9,045 nucleotides of DNA from DATDCY01 sp031406795 [NCBI: Candidatus Rokuibacteriota bacterium] (lineage in GTDB: Bacteria > JAUVQV01). Shown piece after piece: positions 1-5,668 of this stretch (position 1 is its first letter; every line of letters starts with the position of its first letter). Location: NCBI GenBank assembly GCA_031406795.1, contig JANOHV010000013.1, positions 1-9,045 on the forward strand, written 5' to 3'. Under the pieces are notes generated by a model. The model searched no databases, was not told the DNA's origin, and saw nothing but the letters and a program-made list of their open reading frames with translations. The translations under genes and the position numbers were made by a program.

Positions 1-214
1 GTTCACCCCGCCGGTTGGTATGCCCGTAGAGATGCGCCTGGTAGCCCCGCACGACTTCCCGCGTGATGCCGGCGACGTCGTCCACGTCGTTCTCGTCAAG
101 GAATTCAAAGAACCGCCTGAGGTAAAAGCGATGCTGCTTGATCGTGCCGGGGGCGAGGTTCCGGACAGCCATGTGCGCCAGATAGCGCTCCGCAAGGGTC
201 GCCAGGTCAGTCAC
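1..214 (-). CDS. Second tyrosine recombinase, N-terminal fragment (cut by window edge)
   Basis: Only the first 71 codons lie in the window; the gene continues past the left edge. The product starts V(M)TDLATLAERYLAHMAV and carries the pattern APGTIKQHRFYLRRFFEFL, typical of the helical SAM-like core-binding (N-terminal) domain of tyrosine recombinases/integrases. The catalytic domain is not visible. I chose the GTG at 214 because a GAAGGAG Shine-Dalgarno lies about 10 nt upstream and because it overlaps the end of the upstream recombinase gene by 8 nt (GTGACTGA). Such an overlap implies translational coupling and joint expression. By analogy with XerC/XerD pairs or recombinase-in-trio elements, the two proteins probably act together on the same DNA sites; that is inference. 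Whether a third recombinase follows cannot be seen. Confidence 0.82.
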   Translation of the reverse strand, partial: MTDLATLAERYLAHMAVRNLAPGTIKQHRFYLRRFFEFLDENDVDDVAGITREVVRGYQAHLYGHTNRRGE

Positions 215-1196
215 GGCGGCGCGGCTCCTTCACGGTCCTGATGTCGGGAGTGAATTCTTCCTTAACCGCCTCGTCACGCTCCCGGGGATGCGAGAGACGG
301 TGTGTCTTCTTGATCTCCACGCCGGCAACGTGCGCATACAACTGCGTCACCGAGAGGTTGGCATGCCCGAGCATCCTTTGCACCGCGGTGATGTCCGCGC
401 CATTTCGGACCATATCCGTCGCGAACGTGTGCCGAAAGGTGTGGGGCGTGACATTCTTTCGCATGCCGGCGGCGCGCGCGTATTTCCTCACTGTCTTCTG
501 AACGGCTTGCTGCGAAAGCGGCACGCCCAATCGGCCCACGAACAGGCATCTCTCCGCCCGTTTCCCCCGCGTGTAGTGCGGACGCACCTTCGCGAGGTAC
601 GTCTTCAGGAACTTCACGGCGTGGCGGCCGAGGGGGATCACCCGGTCCTTGGCTCCCTTGCCCTTGTTGACCCGCAGCAAGCCTCCTTGCAGATCGCAAT
701 CAAAGAGTGTCAGGCGCCTCAGCTCCCCCAGCCGAATCCCGGTGGAGTAAAAGACCTCCAGCATGGCGCGGTCCCGGACACCGATTTCGAGCGAGAGGTT
801 CGGCGCATTCAGGATCCGCCGTGTCTCCTTCGCGGTCAGCACCACCCGCGGCAGGCGGGTTTCTTTCTTCGGCTCCTTGAACGTCTCGGCGGGGTTGACC
901 AGGATCCGGTTCATCGCCTCCAGGTACTCGAACAGCCGCCTTACCGCGCGGACCTTGAGGCAGAGCGTCGAGACGCTGTAACCACGGTCGCCGCGGACTC
1001 GGTGCTCCGCGAGCCGCAGCCGGTAGGCTTCGAGGTGGTCACGGGTGACACGTTTGGCGTCCTTGACGCCGATCTCGGCGAGATAGGCAAAGAACCCGCG
1101 CAGATAGTCGGTGTAGGTGGCAATGCTCGCCGTGGTGTAGCTCTTGACCTGCAGGTGCTCCCGGAACGCAAAAAGCAGATCCTCGAACGCGCTCAT
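207..1196 (-). CDS. Tyrosine recombinase / integrase (XerC/D-like), 329 aa, complete
   Basis: Site-specific recombinase that cuts and rejoins DNA through a tyrosine-3'-phosphate intermediate. The core-binding domain covers about residues 5-100 (SYTTASIATYTDYLRGFFAYL) and the catalytic domain about 115-295. All catalytic residues are present: R155 in STGIRLGEL, K180 in the NKGKGAKDR hairpin, H252 and R255 in PHTFRH, H278 in MLGH and nucleophile Y287 in TQLYAHV. Length fits the Xer-like family (about 300-330), with an extra charged tail of about 30 residues (300-329) that reaches into the next gene. The ATG at 1196 has only a weak Shine-Dalgarno. The gene lies downstream of the primase, separated by a 187-nt spacer with short repeats, and overlaps the second recombinase by 8 nt. 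Its job is most likely integration/excision of the element. Whether it can instead resolve multimers or invert DNA cannot be told. Confidence 0.93.
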   Translation of the reverse strand: MSAFEDLLFAFREHLQVKSYTTASIATYTDYLRGFFAYLAEIGVKDAKRVTRDHLEAYRLRLAEHRVRGDRGYSVSTLCLKVRAVRRLFEYLEAMNRILVNPAETFKEPKKETRLPRVVLTAKETRRILNAPNLSLEIGVRDRAMLEVFYSTGIRLGELRRLTLFDCDLQGGLLRVNKGKGAKDRVIPLGRHAVKFLKTYLAKVRPHYTRGKRAERCLFVGRLGVPLSQQAVQKTVRKYARAAGMRKNVTPHTFRHTFATDMVRNGADITAVQRMLGHANLSVTQLYAHVAGVEIKKTHRLSHPRERDEAVKEEFTPDIRTVKEPRRRD

Positions 1197-1252
1197 CTGC
1201 CAACGAACACTCGGCGGTTAAGAGAGAGCGGTATCCATGCTCTTGCCACGAA

Positions 1253-1385
1253 CCCTCCAAGTTGGGGACGGATTGCCCGTAACTCCTTGCCGGGCAAGGT
1301 CTGGCGGTGTTTCGCGGTCGCCCTCCAAGTGCCCACCAACCGCCCTCCAACTACCCTCCAAGTTCACGGATTCGCCCTCCAAGTT
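1253..1385. repeat. Iteron-like 11-bp direct repeats between primase and recombinase genes
   Basis: The motif CCCTCCAAGTT (minus strand AACTTGGAGGG) occurs at 1253-1263, 1354-1364 and 1375-1385, with close variants at 1321-1331 (last base G) and 1343-1353 (ends CTA), and a degenerate copy at 1332-1342 (CCCACCAACCG). From 1321 to 1385 the units follow at 11-bp steps with one diverged 10-bp slot (1365-1374), so copies face the same side of the helix. The last copy touches the primase stop codon. Same orientation, fixed spacing and position next to a replication protein gene resemble plasmid iterons or arm-type recombinase/operator sites. Function is inferred, not shown. Confidence 0.6.
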
Positions 1386-4092
1386 AGGGCTGCGGCGCCG
1401 GGCGTTCCTTGGTCCCGGCGATCCTTTCCCTTAACCGCTCCACGCTCATGAGCCCCGCGAGGAACGGTCGGCCGTCCTCACCGCCGCCCGAATAGAGCAG
1501 CTCGTAGATGTACTCCTTGCCCTTCTTGCCGGCGACCGAGTAGAGGTACTCCATGTCCTCAAGCTGTTTGATGTGGCACTTGACCTGGAAGTCGCTCCAC
1601 CGGCACCAGTCGCGCACGTCGCGGCGCGTAAAGTGGAACTCCGCCACTTCGGTCTTCGCCTGGCGGCACCTGGCCTCGACCATCTCCCGGATCATCTTCA
1701 AGAGCAGGCGCGAGGGCGGGGAGAGCTCGTCCAACGTGCGGCCCAGCACCTCGCCGGCGAGGCGGTTGGCCTTTTCGATGTCCTCGAGCGTCACCTCGAT
1801 GTACTCGATCACCGCGCCGCCGTGCTCGACGCTCTTCACCGGCCGTTGGTATTGGTGCAGGAACGCGATGGCCTTGATCAGCCCGAGGTACTTCTTGTGG
1901 TCCCGCCGCGCTCGTAAGGAATCGGAGGGGAACGTCAGGTGCCCGGCATAAGGGTTGATCACCTGCAGGGGCCGTAGGAGCCGCTGCGCGTTCTGGTGGC
2001 GGCGCACCACGCAATCGGTCTCGGCCTTCTTCACCAAGCCCGCCAACGTCTCCTGCTCGCGCTGCTTGTCGAGGATCTTCTCGGTCATTTCCCGGGACTC
2101 GTCAATGGTGAGCGTCACGAACCGGTTGCTCGTCTCGTAGTCCAGCTCGACTTCGGTCGTCGTGATCATCAGCGCCACCGGCCCCCGGACCCGGTACTCC
2201 TCGGTCTTGAGCTTTCCGGTGGCCGGGTCCTTGCCGGTCGCGGCGATCGTGAGGCACTTCGCGGACTGAATGTTGCGGATGCTGTAGGAGGCCTCCCGCG
2301 CACCGTGTTCCTCCTCGATGGCGAGGAGTTTGTGAACCAGACTGTCTTCCTCCTTGTAGAACAGCGCCTGTCCGGTGAGCCGGGTGTACTTGATGCAGTC
2401 TTCCGGCGGCATGAGCGAGATCACGGCGTCCTGCAACGTGCTCTTGCCCGCCGCACTTCTGGACTGGACCAGCACCGAGATCGGATCATCGAGCTTGCGG
2501 CTCGTGGCGGCCACGTACCCGACGAGCTTGTTCGCCTCCTCGCCCGTGAGCCCGATCGTCTCGAAATCCTCCAGAATGCGGTTAAAGAGGGAAGGGTCTT
2601 TCAGGAACTCCAGGGCCTCCTCTTCATCGGTCCGGGTCATCTTCGGCGCGCTGGACTTGTCCTCCTTCGCCGACGGCGACCACCCCTCCGCCAGTTCGAT
2701 CAGCCGGGTGACGTCCTCGGCGACCAGGTCTTCCTTTTCCCCGAACAGCTCCGCGCAGGCCTTCGCGAACAGAACGCGACTGCGGTTCGAATTCAGGTCC
2801 ACGGTGTCCAGGTGGAACTTTTCCCGGGTGTCGCTCTGGCCTCGCTTGACAGCCTTCACCGTGAGCCGCAGCCTGAGGCCGGTCTTTTCGACGCCGCGCA
2901 CCTCGTACCGACGTTCCCCGTATTGCACGACAAAGCCGCCCTCAGTCGGCTCGTAATGCCGCCGCTCGGCCTTGACCGACTTGTCGGAGTGGACGGCTGT
3001 CCGCGGATTCGCCTCCCGCAGCAGCCGCTCGAACACCGCGGCCGGCTCGGGGACGGTTGCAAAGAGACTGTTCACGTCCACCTTCGTCGCGGCGTCGCCG
3101 GCAGCGGGGAGGCGCATGACGTAGGCCGCGATGCCTTTCTCTTTTAACTGCCCGGCGATCTTCTCGGCGCCCTTGTCCCCGGCATCGTCCCGATCAAAGC
3201 AGACGTAAACCTCCTTGGTCTTGTGCCGGGCAATGAGGGCGAGATGGTCCTCCGTGAGACCGTTGACACCCCAGCATGGCACCACGTCCTTGAACCCGGA
3301 TCCGTAGAGCGTCAGAGCGTCAACCACGGACTCGGCGAGGATCAGGGTGGGACTCCTCTTAACCGCCGGGTGGTTCCAGACACCTTGCCGTGGACCGGGC
3401 AGGTAAAGGTGGTTGACCTCGCCATCCGTGATCCGCCGTCCGTAGAGCCCCACGCAGTCCCGGTTCTCGTCGAACACCGGGAACACCGCGCACCCGTAGA
3501 ACAGCTCCCGGCCCCGCTCGGTGAGGATCCCCGCTTCCCGGAGGGCGGCACGGACGTCGCCTTCCTCGGGCACGGTGTTCAGGAGCGTCCCGTTGGCATA
3601 GCCGACCTGGAAGTTCTCGAACGTCGCGGCGTCCGTGATCCCCCGGGCCTTGAGGTACTCACGCGCTCGGGGGTCTTCGCAAAACGTCTGGTGGTAAAAA
3701 GACACGACACGATTGAGCAAACGCACACGATTTGGTGACGAAACGTCGGGCGCCGGCACGTCAGTCTTGCCGCCTCGCCCTTTTAAAAGGGCGGGGGCCG
3801 GGGTGGGAGACCCTTTACCATTGCCGCTGCGTAGTTTCTCGACAGCTTCTCGAAACCCGAGGCCATCTTTTTTCGTGAGGAATCCGATTGCGTCACCGCC
3901 AGCGCCGCACCCGAAACAGTGCCAAAGATTCGTCTTGGGATTGACAGTAAATGAGGGGGTCTTCTCATCGTGGAACGGACACAAGCCGACCCAGTTCGTC
4001 CCCTTGCGCTTGAGCACCACCCCGCCGGACTCCACCACCGCCCGCAGGTCCGCCCGCTTGATCGCAGCGAGCTCCTCCCGATTGATCAGCAT
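1384..4092 (-). CDS. DnaG-type DNA primase fused to a P-loop ATPase domain, 902 aa
   Basis: Makes RNA primers for DNA replication; here probably a dedicated replication protein of a mobile element. The CHC2 zinc-binding domain is at residues 35-65 (C38, H41, C59, C62, pattern CPFH...CFGC). A TOPRIM-containing catalytic core follows (about 125-360), with acidic E254 in ILAES and D300/D302 in CFDRDD. In place of the usual DnaB-binding tail there is a second half: a Walker A-like loop at 544-552 (SRSAAGKST; first Gly replaced by Ser), a Walker B-like LLAIEEE at 589-595, and a C-terminal winged-helix-like part (about 815-868). Chromosomal DnaG is about 600 aa, so this is clearly longer. I chose ATG 4092 because AGAGGAG lies 6-7 nt upstream; a GTG at 4125 would add 11 residues without a better ribosome site. 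The start overlaps the upstream small gene by 128 nt. The linker at about 100-108 is encoded by a perfect palindrome. Confidence 0.9.
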   Translation of the reverse strand: MLINREELAAIKRADLRAVVESGGVVLKRKGTNWVGLCPFHDEKTPSFTVNPKTNLWHCFGCGAGGDAIGFLTKKDGLGFREAVEKLRSGNGKGSPTPAPALLKGRGGKTDVPAPDVSSPNRVRLLNRVVSFYHQTFCEDPRAREYLKARGITDAATFENFQVGYANGTLLNTVPEEGDVRAALREAGILTERGRELFYGCAVFPVFDENRDCVGLYGRRITDGEVNHLYLPGPRQGVWNHPAVKRSPTLILAESVVDALTLYGSGFKDVVPCWGVNGLTEDHLALIARHKTKEVYVCFDRDDAGDKGAEKIAGQLKEKGIAAYVMRLPAAGDAATKVDVNSLFATVPEPAAVFERLLREANPRTAVHSDKSVKAERRHYEPTEGGFVVQYGERRYEVRGVEKTGLRLRLTVKAVKRGQSDTREKFHLDTVDLNSNRSRVLFAKACAELFGEKEDLVAEDVTRLIELAEGWSPSAKEDKSSAPKMTRTDEEEALEFLKDPSLFNRILEDFETIGLTGEEANKLVGYVAATSRKLDDPISVLVQSRSAAGKSTLQDAVISLMPPEDCIKYTRLTGQALFYKEEDSLVHKLLAIEEEHGAREASYSIRNIQSAKCLTIAATGKDPATGKLKTEEYRVRGPVALMITTTEVELDYETSNRFVTLTIDESREMTEKILDKQREQETLAGLVKKAETDCVVRRHQNAQRLLRPLQVINPYAGHLTFPSDSLRARRDHKKYLGLIKAIAFLHQYQRPVKSVEHGGAVIEYIEVTLEDIEKANRLAGEVLGRTLDELSPPSRLLLKMIREMVEARCRQAKTEVAEFHFTRRDVRDWCRWSDFQVKCHIKQLEDMEYLYSVAGKKGKEYIYELLYSGGGEDGRPFLAGLMSVERLRERIAGTKERPAPQP
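3776..3793. repeat. 18-bp perfect palindrome inside the primase gene
   Basis: CGCCCTTTTAAAAGGGCG reads identically on both strands and is flanked by GC-rich, G-run sequence (GGGGGCCGGGGTGGGAG). It encodes part of a Pro/Gly/Lys-rich linker (PAPALLKGRGG) between the zinc-finger domain and the TOPRIM core of the primase. The unusual composition and its placement in a linker suggest a small palindromic repeat that entered the gene in frame. This is inference from one copy. Confidence 0.55.
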
Positions 4093-4357
4093 GTGCCGCT
4101 CCTCTCGTCTTATTTCTCTCGTCACCCCGTAAGGTCTGGAACAAAACGTCTCGAAGCTGGTTCAGGCTCTCCCTCAGCCGCAGAGGATTTACCGTGGCGT
4201 TGCCGTTGCGGTACGTCTCCTCGATCTCCGAGAGGTCTTCGCCGACGATCCGGAATGCCACGATCCGCCGATCGAAGTCAGAGACGTAAGCCCCGTCCAG
4301 CTTGCCGCCCTTGCACAGCAGGAACGCTCCTCGAAAGACGTCGGTCGTCTCAAGCAT
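3965..4357 (-). CDS. Small DUF5659-like protein, 130 aa, overlapping the primase start
   Basis: The first 78 or so residues (TTDVFRGAFLLCKGGKLDGAYV, EIEETYRNGNATVNPLRLRESLNQLRDVLF) resemble what I recall of the DUF5659 family: short proteins with an N-terminal D-x-x-x-A-x-L-L-x-x-G motif and a C-terminal helix of spaced Leu/Arg. Function of the family is unknown. The remaining about 50 residues are Gly/Ala/Arg-rich and overlap the primase N-terminus for 128 nt in another frame, so they may be mere read-through of primase coding DNA. ATG 4357 is preferred because GGAG lies 9 nt upstream; the frame is open further upstream to 4612, but that part runs through the divergent promoter region. It is the first gene of the leftward arm, directly behind the palindromic operator, so it is likely co-transcribed with the primase. 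An accessory replication or regulatory role is a guess. Confidence 0.62.
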   Translation of the reverse strand: MLETTDVFRGAFLLCKGGKLDGAYVSDFDRRIVAFRIVGEDLSEIEETYRNGNATVNPLRLRESLNQLRDVLFQTLRGDERNKTRGAAHADQSGGARCDQAGGPAGGGGVRRGGAQAQGDELGRLVSVPR

Positions 4358-4432
4358 CGTTCTCAACTCCAGCCACCTCCTCTCCACAAAAATCGTGTCA
4401 AGCGCTTTTTCGCCCGAAATACATGCTACCAT

Positions 4433-4462
4433 AAAATAACGATTATCGTTATTCTGTGTCAA
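4433..4462 (-). promoter_or_regulatory. Sigma70-like promoter for the leftward replication/integration arm
   Basis: On the minus strand a perfect -35 box TTGACA (4462-4457) is followed after 18 nt by TATTTT (4438-4433), matching four of six bases of the -10 consensus; TTATTT at 17 nt is an alternative. It points toward the DUF5659-like gene, with the start codon about 75 nt downstream of the -10 box. A second TTGACA (4401-4396) lacks a recognisable -10 box. The palindromic operator lies inside this promoter. Confidence 0.6.
4435..4453. promoter_or_regulatory. Perfect 19-bp palindromic operator (likely XRE repressor site)
   Basis: AATAACGATTATCGTTATT is a perfect inverted repeat with 9-bp arms around a central T. 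It covers most of the spacer and the -10 region of the leftward promoter, and lies 43 bp upstream of the XRE regulator start codon. Size, symmetry and position fit a dimeric HTH repressor operator. That the neighbouring XRE protein binds it is inference from position. Confidence 0.7.
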
Positions 4463-4496
4463 GGGCGATTTACTACCAGAGATAGAATCATCGCCC

Positions 4497-4862
4497 ATGA
4501 AAGGAAAAACGACGGTCACGGACTTCGGGAGCAGACTTGCCACCCTCCGCAAGGAACGGGGACTCACCCAGCACCAGCTCGGCGAGAGTGTCGGTGTGTC
4601 GAACAGGGTCATCCACTACTACGAGGGGGAGACGCAATACCCGCCGGCGCACCTGATTACACCGCTCTCCAAGGCGTTGAAAGTCTCCACCGATGAACTC
4701 CTGGGCATCCGGGAGGTCAGGCAAGAGCGCAGCCCGGAGAACGCCGCCCTCTGGCGACGCCTGCGCAAGATCGAGACCCTCCCCAAAAGAGACCAAAGGG
4801 CGCTCCTGCACTACCTTGACGCCTTGGTGCAAAAGAACGAACCTACCAAGGTAGGAGGGTAG
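4497..4862 (+). CDS. XRE-family HTH transcriptional regulator, 121 aa
   Basis: DNA-binding regulator of the Cro/C1/XRE type. The HTH domain spans about residues 10-65: FGSRLATLRKERGLTQHQLG, then VGVSNRVIHYYEGETQYPP as recognition region, then LSKALKVSTDELLG. The tail (LWRRLRKIETLPKRDQRALLHYLDALV, residues 85-111) is a helical stretch seen in many XRE proteins and probably supports dimerisation. The gene diverges from the DUF5659/primase/recombinase arm, and a perfect palindrome lies between them, so it most likely represses that arm and maybe itself, like a phage immunity repressor. The ATG has no clear Shine-Dalgarno; a TAGAAT -10-like box at 4483-4488 lies only 8 nt upstream, so the transcript could be nearly leaderless, but its -35 box is poor. 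It heads a rightward gene cluster. Confidence 0.9.
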   Translation: MKGKTTVTDFGSRLATLRKERGLTQHQLGESVGVSNRVIHYYEGETQYPPAHLITPLSKALKVSTDELLGIREVRQERSPENAALWRRLRKIETLPKRDQRALLHYLDALVQKNEPTKVGG

Positions 4863-4869
4863 AGGCGCG

Positions 4870-5115
4870 ATGCCGGTGGTCTTCCGGTATAAGGGTTATC
4901 GGTTCTTCTTCTTTTCCAACGAGGGCGACCCGCGCGAGCCGATGCATATCCACGTCAGAAAGGGAGAGGCCACCGCCAAGTTCTGGATCAACCCCTTTGT
5001 CGCCATCGCCGAGGCCTACCGGCTGGATGCGGCAGAACTGCGGGAGTTGGCCAAAGTCGCCGAGGAGAACCGTGGGCGGATCGAAAGGAGCTGGAATGAA
5101 CACTTTCCCGAGTAA
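4870..5115 (+). CDS. DUF4160 domain protein, 81 aa
   Basis: Short protein that matches the DUF4160 pattern: an N-terminal strand pair with aromatics (VVFRYKGYRFFFFSNEGDP), the characteristic EPMHIHV segment (H26, H28), then KFWINP and a C-terminal helix (ELRELAKVAEENRGRIERSWNEHF). DUF4160 genes very often sit beside DUF2442 genes, as here, and the pair has been suggested to be a toxin-antitoxin-like module; the biochemical activity is not established. It starts 7 nt after the XRE stop with a strong GGAGGG about 10 nt upstream, and its end overlaps the DUF2442 gene by 20 nt, so the three are probably co-translated. A weak inverted repeat (CCTACC, AA, GGTAGG, 4842-4855) overlaps the edge of its Shine-Dalgarno. 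Confidence 0.85.
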   Translation: MPVVFRYKGYRFFFFSNEGDPREPMHIHVRKGEATAKFWINPFVAIAEAYRLDAAELRELAKVAEENRGRIERSWNEHFPE

Positions 5116-5377
5116 CGCTCAGGCCACCAGGCTCGCCTTTGACGAGAACAGCTTCACCGTCTATCTCGCCGATGGCAGGATCCTCAATGTCCCGCTGGCT
5201 TTCTTCCCGCGCCTGTTGCATGCCGACCAGCCCCAGCGCGAGCACTACGAGCTCAGCGGCGGCGGCACCGGCATCCATTGGGACGACCTGGACGAGGACA
5301 TCTCCGTCGAGGGGTTGCTTCTTGGCGTCGGCGACAGGACACGCCGCCACCTGGAACCGTCTCAGAAATCCGCGTAG
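5096..5377 (+). CDS. DUF2442 domain protein, 93 aa
   Basis: The sequence holds the hallmark core of DUF2442: FDENSFTVYLADGRILNVPL, then FPRLLHA, and the ending IHWDDLDEDISVEGLLLG at about residues 61-78. The family is a small alpha/beta fold of unknown biochemical role, usually next to DUF4160 and proposed as its partner (antitoxin-like). I chose ATG 5096 because AAAGGAG lies 5 nt upstream and the protein then begins just before the domain; the frame is open further upstream, but only through DUF4160 coding sequence. The start lies within the last 20 nt of the DUF4160 gene, implying translational coupling. The Arg-rich end (DRTRRHLEPSQKSA) is outside the domain. Confidence 0.87.
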   Translation: MNTFPSNAQATRLAFDENSFTVYLADGRILNVPLAFFPRLLHADQPQREHYELSGGGTGIHWDDLDEDISVEGLLLGVGDRTRRHLEPSQKSA

Positions 5378-5384
5378 ACCGGAG

Positions 5385-5612
5385 ATGGCTGACAACGAAC
5401 GAGCCGTGATGCGTGACGCATTCGACGAATCGTTCGACGAGTTCATCGAAAAGGGCTGGATCGAGGAGACCGGCAGTGGCTCCGAGGGGGAGCCGGTTTA
5501 CCGTCTAACGGACAAGGCCATTGAGGAGCAGCTTTATCTGGTCGAGCTATGGAAAGCCCTCGCGAACAACAGTCCAGCGGAAATCCTTAAGCGGATCGCC
5601 AAGTCGAACTGA
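5385..5612 (+). CDS. Small acidic protein of unknown function, 75 aa
   Basis: I do not recognise this protein. It begins MADNERAVMRDAFDESFDEFIEKGWIEETG, has a Gly/Ser/Glu turn (GSGSEGEPVYRLT), and ends in a helical stretch (KAIEEQLYLVELWKALANNSPAEILKRI). The layout helix, GWIEE, short hairpin with VYRLTDKA, helix is reminiscent of a small winged-helix domain, but this is by eye only. The ATG is 7 nt after the DUF2442 stop. GGAG directly abuts the ATG, too close for a normal ribosome site, so translation may depend on coupling to the gene before it; the ATG at 5409 (MRDAF) is an alternative with no better signal. As last gene of the XRE-DUF4160-DUF2442 cluster it may be a third component of that module. 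Confidence 0.7.
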   Translation: MADNERAVMRDAFDESFDEFIEKGWIEETGSGSEGEPVYRLTDKAIEEQLYLVELWKALANNSPAEILKRIAKSN

Positions 5613-5668
5613 CGCTACGTCCGGAGTCTGGCAGTGATGTGTAACCATGACCACAGAAAGGGAGTGCT

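Noticed and set aside
189-202. 14-bp word TCCGCAAGGGTCGC shared with 8622-8635, and CTTTCCCTTAACCG shared between the 1425 and 8874 regions
   Set aside because: Matches of this length are plausible by chance in 9 kb of GC-rich DNA, and the flanks do not align well.
1396-1420. Hairpin CGCCGGG/CCCGGCG with 11-nt loop as a terminator of the primase gene
   Set aside because: It lies within the last codons of the primase and is not followed by a T-run on the coding strand.
288-1451. Long plus-strand open frame (387 codons) antisense to the first recombinase
   Set aside because: The opposite strand encodes a recombinase with all catalytic residues; the antisense frame is an expected by-product of GC-rich coding DNA and has no domain or ribosome site.
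1996-3147. Long plus-strand open frame (383 codons) antisense to the primase
   Set aside because: It is Arg/Leu/Val-rich with no recognisable motif and mirrors the primase codon pattern; the primase on the other strand has clear motifs.
4093-4125. GTG 4125 as primase start
   Set aside because: It adds 11 residues (TREIRREERH) ahead of the ATG that has a well-placed AGAGGAG. Those residues are encoded by the Shine-Dalgarno region itself.
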